DNA from: Dimorphilus gyrociliatus
Taxonomy: Eukaryota > Annelida > Polychaeta > Dinophilidae
DNA: 64,000 nt
Assembly (NCBI GenBank): GCA_904063045.1
Contig: CAJFCJ010000028.1
Location: forward strand, 687,230-751,229
Reading direction: 5' to 3'
Made by a program: the position numbers and the translations under genes. The notes under the pieces were generated by a model. It was not told the origin of the DNA and searched no databases. It saw only the letters and a list, made by a program, of their open reading frames with translations. Below, one piece after another: positions 24,885 through 36,215 of the stretch. Every line of letters begins with the position of its first letter. Position 1 is the stretch's first letter.

Positions 24885-26500
24885 ATGGCATCAGTTCTAC
24901 CACCTCAAAAAGCCCAAGAGACTTATACGTTCTCAAGTCAGCCTAAAGCAGTTAGGGAAAGAAAGAAGTATAGGGATCCGTATCAGGACGAGTAAGTCTG
25001 CAACAAACATCTCTAATAAATATTATAACTTACAAAATTTTTCTATTTTCCAGGAATCAACCAGCCGCATATGGAAATATTATGTATGATAAGAGAGTTA
25101 TTAGAGGGAATACTTATGCTCTTCAGCATTTACCAGCCGTAAGTTATAACAGTTTATTAGTTTGTTGTTAGGAATTTGATCGCTAAGGCTTGACAACTGT
25201 ATGTTCAAGTATGTTTAATTTTATTTAATTTTAGAAATAAATCAACTTTAAGTTTACTTATTGAAATATAGCGTAATGAATATTCATATTGTTAATAATC
25301 TTTATGATTCTTGTATATTTTATATCATATAAAGAGGAATAATTTACTTTTTAGACTTCCCAACCGGATCCAGTAGAAGTTCAGAGACAGAATGAGGCAA
25401 AGAAACGCGCAAGAGCTAGAGCAAGGGCGAAACAACAACTACGTCCTAGGACTCCTGACGCAGTTGAAGGAAGGAAACACATGGATGTTCAGACAGAACT
25501 TTATTTGGAAGAAATTAGCGATAGGGTTGAAGAGGCCGATCAAGAAGTACAAACCGATGCTTTCTTAGATAGACCGCCAACTCCTTTGTTTGTACCAGCT
25601 AAAACTGGTAAAGATGTTGCTACTCAAATATTAGAAGGAGAAGTAAGTAGTACAATTTTCTCTAATTACACTAAGTAAGTGATACTGATATTGATTTTTT
25701 TCTTTCTTTTTGCACTTAGTTGTTCGACTTTGATATTGAAGTACAGCCAATTCTTGAAGTTCTTGTTGGAAAAACAGTTGAACAGTCCCTGTTAGAGGTG
25801 TTGGAAGAAGAAGAATTGGCATCCCTCAGAGAGCAACAGAGAGCTTTTGAGGAATTGCGTAATGCTGAATTAGTTGAGCAACAGAGATTAGAAGAGCAAG
25901 AGAGAAGGCATAGAGAGGAAAAAGAACGTAGAATGAAACAACAACGTGAAATACTTCGTAAAGAAAAGGAAACTGCCGACAAAATTGCAGCAAGAGCTTT
26001 TGCTCAAAGTTATTTGGCCGATTTGATACCATCCGTTTTTGGTACTTTGGCCGATAATGGATACTTTTATGATCCGATTGAGAGAGATGTTGAACAAGGC
26101 TTCTTGCCTTGGCTTATGGATAGAGTGGCAGAAAAAATGGACAACTCAACACATTCCCGAATGGTGTTGGATGGTCTTGTCAGAGAAGTTGTTAGGAATA
26201 GAGTTCAAGCATTCAAAAAATTGGATGACTCCAAAAAAGCAGCGAAAGCACCTCTTGTTCCTAAAGAGGCTGAAGGAGAAGCTGATGAACCCGTAGCAGA
26301 AGTTGCTCCGGCAGCGGAACCTCAGGTAAACTAAGCTGAAATTTTCGCTTAAACAAGAAAAGAAAATCTAAAACAAAATTCTTTTTATTATCAATTTTTA
26401 GGAAGCGGCACCAACTGAAGCCGCACCGGAAGAAGAAACTACAGGCCCAGTTGAAGAGGACCAACAGGAGGAGGAAGAAGCGGAAGCTGAGCAGGAATAG
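24885..26500 (+). CDS. RSPH3: radial spoke head protein 3, 394 aa
   Basis: Five exons join in frame: 24885-24991, 25054-25138, 25355-25642, 25720-26325, 26402-26500. The family core is visible: NTYALQHLP, the VQTE and VQTD repeats (VQTELYLEEI, VQTDAFLDRP with RPPTPLFVPAKTG), then LFDFDIEVQPILEVLVGKT, a long Glu/Arg-rich helix (about residues 195-270), and ARAFAQSYLADLIPSVF. RSPH3 dimerises at the base of the axonemal radial spoke, carries an amphipathic A-kinase-anchoring helix, and is needed for ciliary and flagellar motility. The C terminus is an acidic Glu/Ala-rich tail whose last exon (33 codons) is low complexity. AATAAA at 26630-26635. Confidence 0.96.
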
Positions 26501-28490
26501 ACATTATTATTTTTAATCGCCTAGTTTGTCCTTTTATCATTTTTCTTTCTCGTCTGCAGTTTAATATTATTATGAAAATACGATTAGCCTTAAATCTGAG
26601 AAAACTGCAAAATTGAGGATTGACTTTTGAATAAAAAAAGTATTATTAAAAATAGTTTCGTCTTGCATATATTAAAGATGGAATAACACTAATCATCAGA
26701 ATATGATGGCATCAGAAATTAAATAGATAAGTCATCTTTATTAAGACTATCTCGGTTCTCTATTAATTTTTTAAATATATCATTTGAAATCACTAGAACA
26801 GATTTAATATTACCCCAATTAAGGGAAGATGAAACAAGTTCATTTTTTGATGTCATTTCTAGAAATTTGATGAATAAAACTGATATCACTTTTTTATATT
26901 CTAAATGTTAAAGAAGAAGATTAATATTGAAAGTCACATAGATATTTGCATAGTCGTATATTACTAATATATTCTTATACAATATGATCATTTCGTAAAT
27001 GACTATTAGTTAATTGTTAATAATTGCCTTAAGTTTTACTGAATACTGTATAAAAGCATGAAAATGTGCATTGAATTTGCTATTTATCCCATACCAAGTA
27101 TACTATTATGTTACTTTTCCTCTTCCTAATTACCTGTATTCCTCTTTTACACCTCGCTTCTAGATATAAGAGAATGTTTATACACAAGTGTTTTAGTAGA
27201 CTATATGATATCTTTTCTAACTTGAATCGTCTTGTTTTGCAAAAATATTGAAGCAGAGTTTTTTCATTATAAGAATAACAAGACATAAAGACGACAAGCG
27301 TACAATCGTATACAAATGTGCATATATATAAACATACTGTATATAATTTATATACACTGTATATGTATAAATATAAAAGCAAACAATGAATAGGTAGGTT
27401 TCCTATCACTTCCTCTATCTATAAGCATCTCGTTATTACTTTCTTTCAATTCTCTTATTCTCTATTTGCTACATGGCATCTCCAAATATTAACTTTTTAA
27501 AAAAAGCTCTTTCTCAGGTTTTTAATCTAATTAGTATTTGCAAACATAATTTACGTAGTTTATTACTAAATCAAGAGAATGGGAAACAATAATGTAAAGA
27601 GTTATTATTAAAAAAGAGTAAAATAAACAAAAAAGAAAACTTATAAACGCGTAAAGCTTTACGATATGTTTCTCTATGGAAGAGAGTTTTTTCCTTTAGG
27701 ATAATGAAATGATTCATGTATGTAGACTTTAGGTTTTATTTTAACCTCGTCTATTTTTCCCTCCTTTCCGGTACAATGTTTAAAGTATAAGTTTTTGTTG
27801 TTACACTTAAACAAGCAACATCTATTTTTAGATATTTGTCGTGTTCTCGTTAAGGATATATATATGAACGTTTACAGAGAAATAGAATGGAACAAATCAA
27901 GTAACTTTATACAAATAATTGTGTAAAAGCACATTAAAGGATATAAATAATTTTAACTATTAAGATTGTTTAAAAATCTTTGATTCAGCATTTCTGTTAG
28001 AAAATAGATGGTGAAATAGGAGTAGGATACGTGGGGAAGTAAAGAAATAAGAGATATTTCTATTTCTATGTTCTTTTATTATTATATTCGAAAAAAAGAT
28101 GGATAAGCTATAATAATCTGACTTTGAGATTAGTAGTTAGGAACAAAATGATTGTTATTTATTATACTAAAATTGTAAGACTTTTAAAGTCGTACAAGAA
28201 ATATTCCAAGAATTTGTTAGATAAGCGTAAAAGAATAGACACTTATTTATTTGATACTGACGTTTATGCATTTACTTGCAACTTTTTAATTTAAAAGCGT
28301 TTCTTTATAATCCAAAAAACTAAATTGTAATTAATGAATAACAATCAACAAGAAGGAATTTAATATGCAGTGTAAACAATAAATGGGCGACAGATTAATT
28401 ACAAACAGATTGAGAGGAATTAAAAGCCTACTGAAAATTTATTAATCAGTGTTACTAATAATATTCCATAAAATATATTACTAGATAAAT
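26501..28490. other. intergenic, no gene recognised
   Basis: AT-rich spacer after RSPH3. A 109-codon minus-strand open frame at 27080-27409 has a biased, repeat-driven composition (LYLYIYSVYKLYT) and no similarity I recognise, so it is not called. Confidence 0.55.
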
Positions 28491-28503
28491 CACGTGTCAC
28501 GTG
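28490..28503. promoter_or_regulatory. paired E-box palindrome upstream of a secreted-peptide gene
   Basis: Two CACGTG E-boxes at 28491-28496 and 28498-28503 are separated by one base within ATCACGTG-T-CACGTGAT, a 17-base inverted repeat. They lie about 75 bases before a likely 5' UTR splice donor (28577) of the gene starting at 28748. Such sites bind bHLH-ZIP factors (Myc/Max, MITF, USF, CLOCK). Confidence 0.5.
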
Positions 28504-28747
28504 ATAAATTTGTCGACCAATAGAAAAGGTAGTTTGAGGATTACTTGATTCGTAGTTTTTCCATTGAGAGCGAAGGGTAAGTTTTATTTTACTACTTTTT
28601 CCCTTTGTAATGTTTTCAAAAGTTTTAAAAATCTTTTACCATTGAGAAGAGAAGTAAATAAATAATAAGGTATCATTTTCTTCTTTTATTATATACAGCA
28701 AAAAGTTTGGTTGAGGCAAGAACACAAGGTTAAAAGAACAATTTGCA

Positions 28748-29002
28748 ATGGCTAAGAATTGTACAATTATGATCTACTTTCTATTATTTACCGCAATTTT
28801 TAGTTTGGCATCTGTCCAGGGCATGAGCATATCGGAAGACGATCGTCGAATCATTTGCAATTTCATTGTCGAATTTGAAACGAATGACAAAATGTGTGGT
28901 GTTAAAGGAAACGAAGATTTATGTCTAGCTCTCAGCGATAAGAGAGCAAGACATCTAGCAAAGGAAACTTTACAATGCAATTCATTAAGGAAGATGCTTT
29001 GA
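28748..29002 (+). CDS. small secreted four-cysteine peptide, 84 aa, family unknown
   Basis: A single coding exon. A probable 5' UTR intron lies just upstream (GTAAGT at 28577, ACAG ending 28698), which supports transcription. The product has a clear signal peptide, MAKNCTIMIYFLLFTAIFSL plus ASVQG, with cleavage near residue 25. The mature part of about 59 residues holds four cysteines (IICNF, KMCGV, DLCLA, LQCNS) and is otherwise charged and probably helical. A DKRARHLAK segment could be a processing site. I do not recognise the family. Two disulfides suggest a hormone-like or defence-like secreted peptide; no function is assigned. Confidence 0.65.
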   Translation: MAKNCTIMIYFLLFTAIFSLASVQGMSISEDDRRIICNFIVEFETNDKMCGVKGNEDLCLALSDKRARHLAKETLQCNSLRKML

Positions 29003-30641
29003 ATCAGTTAATTTTTTATTAACGAAGAAAATTTCAAATCAACACAATTTTTATGAATGTAAATTAAAAGAGAGAGAGAAAGGGAGCATAAATGAAAAAT
29101 ATAAAAATAAACCGAATGAAAATTTCAATAATCTCTTCTCTTAGTTTTATTATTTAAAATTCATTTTAAAGTAAAAATAGAGGAAAAAATACAAAAGAGC
29201 GCATGACAAAACACAGAGTTCGGCCTCTTTCTCCACTCTTATCTCATATATATGTGTGTATGCATACATATATTGTATATGATCAATTTGTGATTTATCT
29301 ATCAGTCAATAGGTTTAAGTGTCGCCCAGAATCGTTAATCGAGATGAATGACCCCGTTCCCCTATTGTTTTAATGCGTATTTCTTGTTAGTGTTTATTAA
29401 GATTTAGTTACAAATGTAAAATATCAATCTAAAAATACAAAATAGATATGACATAGATAGAAATTTACTATTGATTTATTAAGAGTCCATGATATTTCTC
29501 TCATCTTTGTTTACTATTCTTTAGGTTTCTCACTATTTTAAAGAATTCTTCTGATTTTAAAGGTTATCCTATTCTTCAAGTTTATTTGGAGATAATTCCA
29601 AGCCATAAGTCTCTTACACCCACGCAATAATTTCTTTTCCATAGTTTCGTGCTAGTTGTATTTATTGTTTATTCTCAACATTGAGTTTTTTAATTTCTAT
29701 TTGATTCCATTTCTTAACAGAACAGGCATTCTTGTCAAGAAAATGGAATATGTCGTTTACTAAGTTTATTAAGCGGAAGAAGTCAAGGAAGGTAGGAGAG
29801 AGAGGAAGAGTAAAAATAAAAGAACTTACTATATTTAGTCATGATTTTACTCGATAAAAATTTCTCTAATGAATAGAGATACTAAACAGAATACTGTATA
29901 AAATAACTAGAAAGGCTTGTAGATAATTATTACGCATCTTAGAGTTAACATTCTTTACTTCTTGATATTAATAGCTCATTACTTAATAGCTGCTTCTATT
30001 TCCTGGAAATATATTAATTGTTGACAGAAACATGTTTCCATTTCTTTCCAGTTAATTGTTATGTAATTTCTTATTCTTATACTAAGTCGAAGATTAATTT
30101 AAATGTGCAGCTGACAATGTAAATTTTATATATGACTTATATTATATAAAAGAAGAATATACACTTAAGAAGTGTGGAAATACTTATATGATATACTGTG
30201 TATGTTCCATAAAAAAGCGTTTAGTATTCCTTTAATAGTATCGCTGTTTTGTAATTAAATTAATCAAAGTCAACTATAAATTATAGAAATAATAGTCAAT
30301 CAAGTAGAAGATGGAATTGCTATAACTAAACATGGCGGATATAATAATTTGTAGATTGTACTACTACATAATTAAGAGGATACTCTATTTTCTCTTTTTC
30401 TAAGTCGTTCTTTATAATATCGTTAAACTATATAGTTGTTCTATAAATATTAAGTACAAAAATAGAACTAAAAAGCTTTTAAAAGTCAAAGTTTTTGTTA
30501 AAAACTTTCTCTATATTGCAATGTCAATGGTATTAATCAATAGTTTTTTAATTTGCAAATGAATACCTGGTGAAAATTGGATGTTATTTAATAAAAATTG
30601 TTGATTTTCTTAAAAACCATTTTCCGCTGTGGATCTATCCT
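29003..30641. other. intergenic, no gene recognised
   Basis: AT-rich spacer holding the 3' UTRs of the convergent secreted-peptide gene and SDR gene. No other feature was supported. Confidence 0.55.
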
Positions 30642-31791
30642 TTAAATGCCTATTTTAGGCTTTGGATATTCCGAAATAACGTTTAAAAACATATCAACAA
30701 TAGTTTCTTCGATATGTGAACCTAGAAATCCTAATAGATATGATCCTCTTCCAACAACATATCTATATTTAGGTATTTTAGCTGTTACAGCATGAACGTA
30801 GCAATCAACTAAAAAACCAAGATCAGTAGTGCAGTCCTTCTCGCAGCTTTTTTGAAAGGAGTCAAGAACTAGGGAAAGAAAAGCAAATAAATTGAATAGA
30901 GTAGTCACCTAATGTATCTTATATATGATAATAATTTATCAAATAACTAAACTATATTTACATTTTTCCTGATATTCTTTTCCATAATGTTTATGCAAGT
31001 GTGATGATAATTTTGAGAATCTTTCAAGTAGTTTATGTTGTATGTTTAGTATCGATGTCTTAAAGGCACCTGGTTCAATAATATGAACACTAACTCCCCA
31101 GTCTTTCATTTCTCTTCTATGATTATTTTTAGAACAAAAATTACTATTACTATTAACTATTATTGAATAAATTTTTAGATGAAAATACGAGTACAAACCG
31201 CAAACAATCTGAAAATCCTTCGACTGCATGCTTCGAAGAACTATAAGGTCCTGTAAAGGGTAGGGCACATCTACCAGCGCAGCTTGATACATTAATTATT
31301 CTTCCCTTATCTTTTTTTATTAAATGAAGAAATTTTAAGGACGTTTGAATGAGTCCAAAAGTATTTACTTCAAAAACGTCTCTATAATCATTAATATTTA
31401 ACCAATCCGTATGACCCATTGGATCTAGTATTCCAGCATTATTAATTAATGACCATAGCCCTCTGTTACTTGGTAAAAGATTTTCAACATATTTAACAGC
31501 ATCGTCTACACTCTTTCCATCACGAACATCAATAATAATTGATTTTATGCCATTTTTTATCATACAGTTCTTTCCTTCTTCCGTAAGACATCCAGCAATC
31601 ACTTGGATATTCATTGAATGAAATTTTAAAGCAGATACTCTACCAAAACCACTATCACAACCAGTAATGAATATATAACGTTCATTCAACTTTGTTAAAG
31701 GTTTTGAGCCATAATAAGCATAAATTTTCTTTACAATCCAATATATTGATATCAAAACAATTAAAAAGGATAAAACTGCACAATTTAACAT
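30642..31791 (-). CDS. membrane-anchored short-chain dehydrogenase, retinol dehydrogenase / HSD17B6-like (SDR9C), 324 aa
   Basis: Three exons join in frame: 31791-31199, 31116-30962, 30868-30642. Residues 4-20 form an N-terminal hydrophobic anchor. The Rossmann cofactor motif TGCDSGFG is at 43-50, NNAG at 117-120, and the catalytic Ser170, Tyr183 and Lys187 are all present (NVSSCAGR, GPYSSSKHAVEGF). Then come EPGAFKT and a 110-residue C-terminal substrate segment. TGCDSGFG together with GPYSSSKHAVEGFSDCLR is typical of the SDR9C group (RDH5/RDH16/DHRS9/HSD17B6 and BDH1-like), which oxidises retinol or hydroxysteroids with NAD(H) at the ER membrane. The precise substrate cannot be read from sequence. 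No neighbouring pathway partner is evident. Confidence 0.9.
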
Positions 31792-34700
31792 TTTGTCATT
31801 TATTTTCGTCCTCGCAAAAGCTACGAATAATGGTAGACAAAGATTTTGTATAATATTTAGACAATACTCTTCTTTTCTATATTTAAAACATTCGGGTTAA
31901 TGTCAGTGACACTACTAGGTGAAGTTCAAGAAAAAATTAAACAGCTATAGGGTCAAGCCTAGTACCTCTTTCAAGTGGAGCCATCTATCGAGTGATTCAG
32001 AAAACTATTTTTTCCCTTTTTACAATAATACACTATTGAATTATGCGGAAAGTATATCAACTTGAAACTTCAGAGACATGTAAAATACCAGTACTAATAT
32101 TAACACAGCAATTCTATAAAGATAACTGATTAAGTATTTTATATAATATTGATATAATTAGTATGTTGCTGTTTACATTCATTCTATAATTCTTAGTATT
32201 TTGACTTCTTTTCGGGAAAAAAATGGTAAATTTCATCAGCTATTAATTAATTGTAACACCTTTATGATAGCTTCATAGTAATGAGTTATACCATCTAAAA
32301 ATAGTTCCCTTGTCGAAAAATGTTCTTTTGCTTTCGTTTCTTTTCAATAAGAATTTAGAATATCGACATTTTTTTGCGTATGTCTTTCCCACAACGTCTT
32401 ATCGGGAGGAGTGAGATTAGAATTTCTGAATAATTCATTAAGACCTGATTCAAGTATTCAAAAAAGTAGTATACAAATATTCATATGCATAGCTTGAACT
32501 ACTATTAAGGGTATCAACAATAAATTTAAAACAATTAGATCACTAAAACACTTTATATAGGGCTGATATCATTAGCTGGGTAGAAACGAACGTTAAAACA
32601 AAATAGTAGATCTTCTCCGAACAGAAGGCAAATTAAAGAGAAACACTACAGCTTTGCAATGGAATATTGAAAAAGAGTCAAAACTAATGGGAGATGGAAA
32701 TATTAGTGATGAAATTATATTAAGTGGTCAGTTGTAACGCGTAAACGATTCTAAATTCAATGTCAAAATCACATCATTTTTCACATCAACTGATTCTGCA
32801 ACTGTCTAGATGGGAAAAAGGATTGAACGTTGTAAGTTTCTTAAAAAAAACCAATTTTACTATGGGAGCTTAAAATAAACACTTTATGAGGCATCACTTG
32901 TCACTGAACCAGTGAAAGGTATAAAGAAGATTATTCACCTCCTAATACTTCTCCTGATGAGTTCAGTCCAATGGTTAGGATAAATCCCGAGTGTCGCTCA
33001 AACCCTAAGATAATTGATAGCTGTTTGAGGTTCTCCTCTAAATAAAATCCTTGATTTTGCTTATTATTCTTATTTATTTCCTTTCAATAAAAGCAAAGCA
33101 ATTATTCAAATGAGAATGTAAGAAACTTGGAATATTTCTATACTGATGAAATGATAAGCTATTTATATATTTCAATTAAAAATTATTTATTTTATATATA
33201 ATTATGTTTATGAGAAAATTTCTATATAAAAATATAATAAAATCTATTGGAATTTATGTTGAATATTGACGATTTTTCTTGGTAAAACTTTATTAAATCG
33301 ACATTTTTATTGAATCTATGAGAGTGAGTGGAGATGATTGAATAGAATTTAAATATTTTAGCAATGAGATCGATTCGAAAGCCTAACAGTATTTTCTATA
33401 TTCTTCTTATTTGATTAATTTTATGTGCAGACAGCCGAATAATTGAAAATCTTGGTAAATCAAAATTTACAAGATCAATTTTGTATAAAAAGCATCATTA
33501 GCATTCGTCCGGAAGGATAAGCGTTAAAATTAGAGTTTTTCAATCAGATGATTCCGATATGATAAATATTTAAACAAAATGTTTTTGAATAGCAAAAAAG
33601 TGCAAATCTTACGAAATATGATATTGTATCAACTTGTATAGTATATATAGAGAACTAGTACAAAGGTAATGTAATAAAATAGCCTTGTATCACCGGCAAT
33701 GGACAAATTAATTGTAATTTGAAACAATTAATCATATTTCTTTCAAAACAAAGCTAATCGTCTTGTACTTTATATGAAAATTAATTTATTTTCAAGGAAA
33801 CCTTTGAAAGATCCTCCTTCTCGTCATAGAAGCAGAAATGATGTTGGGAATATTATATTTAAGGTTTCGTTTCTATAACAACTAATCCTACACATAGATT
33901 AACCATTTTTAATATTTGAACTATTGAACAGTTGTATGTTCTTTTGAATTTTACCTTTTCAAAATTATTTTAGTATGATTATAGACTAGTTTATATCCTC
34001 AATAGAGGAGAGGAAGATATGAAGTCCCATAAGTTTTAATTTCGCAATATTCCACCTAGTGGTTATTAGCTGAGAGCAGATATCTAAACCATTTTTTGAA
34101 AAACCTTCTAGTCCTATCATAACACTTAGTATTAATTTAATAATAAACATGATGTACTCTGTAAACGTATGTACATATACACAATGTGTCTGCTAGTCAA
34201 CTAAAGAGAGTGATTAACTTTTAGTCTATATAGAATAGCAGCCAATTGAGAAATATCCCTTTATATAATCTAATGTATATATTAGATATGTTTCATTATC
34301 TTTTCTCTATCTATTAAATTCTTATAATTCTCTATTATAAATCAGAGTAATAAGAAATTTTAAAAAAGAAATGAACATAATTTATAATCAACGATTAGAA
34401 TACCCATTTTAGGTTTTATATAATATTAAAGAGCGAAAATTTAACAAAGAACAGGCACGATGGGGAATATTTCAACTGCCATTATATATTAAGTAGGCTT
34501 TTTTATGGTCTAAAGCCAGTTATAGTGTTATTCATTAAGAAATAAAAGATCAAAGAGTTTTACGGAGAAATTTGTTGATTTTTGTTGTCTATTATACCCC
34601 ATTAATCATTTTCCAATTAGTGAATGTCTAACTGATAAATGGAAATCATTTTTTTGTAAATGTCTTCTCGTGTCAAGATATTACAAATTATCCTTTGGAT

Positions 34701-36067
34701 GTGAAAAGATTTAGGTCTCGTAGGCAATATATCTTCTTTGGTTCTTCGACTAGGGTCGTTTATATCTACTTAAATGCTTTAGAGTTAGGAATTATCATTT
34801 ATCTTTTCATCATTGCCTCTACTGGCACATTACAAAAATAATTATATCCAAAAAGATACAACATGGAATAGATAGTATTGTATATATTCTCTAGTAAGGC
34901 TATTTTCTAATCTCAGATCTGCTGAGCTTTTTCTATCTGCGAGATGAAGCTGTATAATTTTAATGGGAACTTTGACATTTATGACTTTATAGTCAATTAG
35001 CGTAGTAACCACATTACTACATTAGTAAGAATAGTGAAATTAGGTGAAGAGTAGAGAGAATTGTTTATTTTTTCATTGTTTTAATGAATGTTAAGGGAAT
35101 AGAGTTCTCATTCATTGCCGTTAGCTTTGAAAGACAACCTTTCTGTACAACAGAATAGAATCTTAAAATGCACACGTATCTTGTATTATTAAAGATATAA
35201 CTTTCAGTCATTTATTCAAGTACTGTATGATAAAAGTAATCCTAAGGAGTTCATCTTCAGTTTTGAACAGCATTAATCTAAAAATTATCAACTATTCATA
35301 TTATTTGTAAACAATGAACACTGTTAAAAATGTCTTATGAGAAATTTAAAATTGTTCAACACTAAGAATGTCAAGAAAGCGATTATGTTTATTCAGATAT
35401 GTGGTTTTTCTATATAATGAATAGAAGATATTTGAAGTACTAGCGCATTTTTAAATTGGATGAACTTTGTGAAAAAAAATAATAAAACACTATTAATTTT
35501 TAATATTATATGTATAAAAAATTAGCTGCTTTCTTGTATCCGTTCTTTTTATTAGCTTACTTACGTCATAGACTTTTAATTTCCTGTTTTAGTTTTCTTT
35601 ATAAAAATTGTTAATATTATAAATATAAGGATACTTAAAAAGGAAGAAAGTTTATTTTATCCTCCTTCTACATTTTCTTCTTTTAATATCATTTCATTTT
35701 TGAGGGTAAAAATATTTTTATTAAAAAATATATATTAATTGTTTATTTTCAAAAAAAGGAATTAATTTGAAAAGGAAATGAAACTATTTAATAAAATATT
35801 TGAGAAATAAAAGCTCTTTTTTATACTTCAAGGGTAGTTTCAAAAAGAAAATAAATAAAAAAAGAGTTTTTTGAGGAGGGGAATTTTAAGATTTTGAGAT
35901 TTATTATTACTAAACAAGTATGATTCTTAACAATATCATTTTTAAAGATATTTGGGTTAAATAAACTGTTCTCTTTTCATTGACATTGACCGCTAGATGA
36001 CTCTACTATAGGCAACAAACGTAATTATAATATCTTAGGTAATACGTAATACTTCTGAGGTACATTC
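31792..36067. other. 4.3 kb stretch with no gene recognised
   Basis: This is the largest gap of the window. The part at about 32400-33060 is somewhat less AT-rich and has a short open frame (about 32640-32738, ending DEIILSGQL then stop) but no splice context or known similarity. No terminal repeats, transposase motif or tandem array was found by eye. Confidence 0.5.
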
Positions 36068-36075
36068 TATAAATA
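36068..36075 (+). promoter_or_regulatory. TATA-like box before the ABCC gene
   Basis: TATAAATA lies 141 bases before the start codon at 36216, followed by a TA microsatellite at 36085-36117. Motif match only. Confidence 0.3.
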
Positions 36076-36080
36076 CCAAC

Positions 36081-36084
<4 letters not shown>

Positions 36085-36117
<33 letters not shown>
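36085..36117. repeat. (TA)n microsatellite
   Basis: A TA run in the probable 5' UTR or promoter of the ABCC transporter. Confidence 0.85.
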
Positions 36118-36120
<3 letters not shown>

Positions 36121-36215
36121 AGAACTTTAAACATATTTTAGTACTTTTTCAAACAACCTTATTAAGAGCAACAGACTCTCTTTTTCAAATTCTATAATAC
36201 ATCTACATTCGAGAG

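Noticed and set aside
25716-26097. minus-strand open frames across the RSPH3 helix exon
   Set aside because: Serine/leucine/cysteine-rich antisense of a Glu/Arg-rich coiled coil, a common artefact.
27080-27409. 109-codon minus-strand open frame
   Set aside because: Composition is driven by TATATA-type sequence (repeated Y, I, L), with no splice context, no known motif and no adjoining exons.
32570-33060. possible decayed coding or transposon fragment
   Set aside because: A short open stretch exists, but there are no inverted repeats, transposase motifs or repeated copies in the window.
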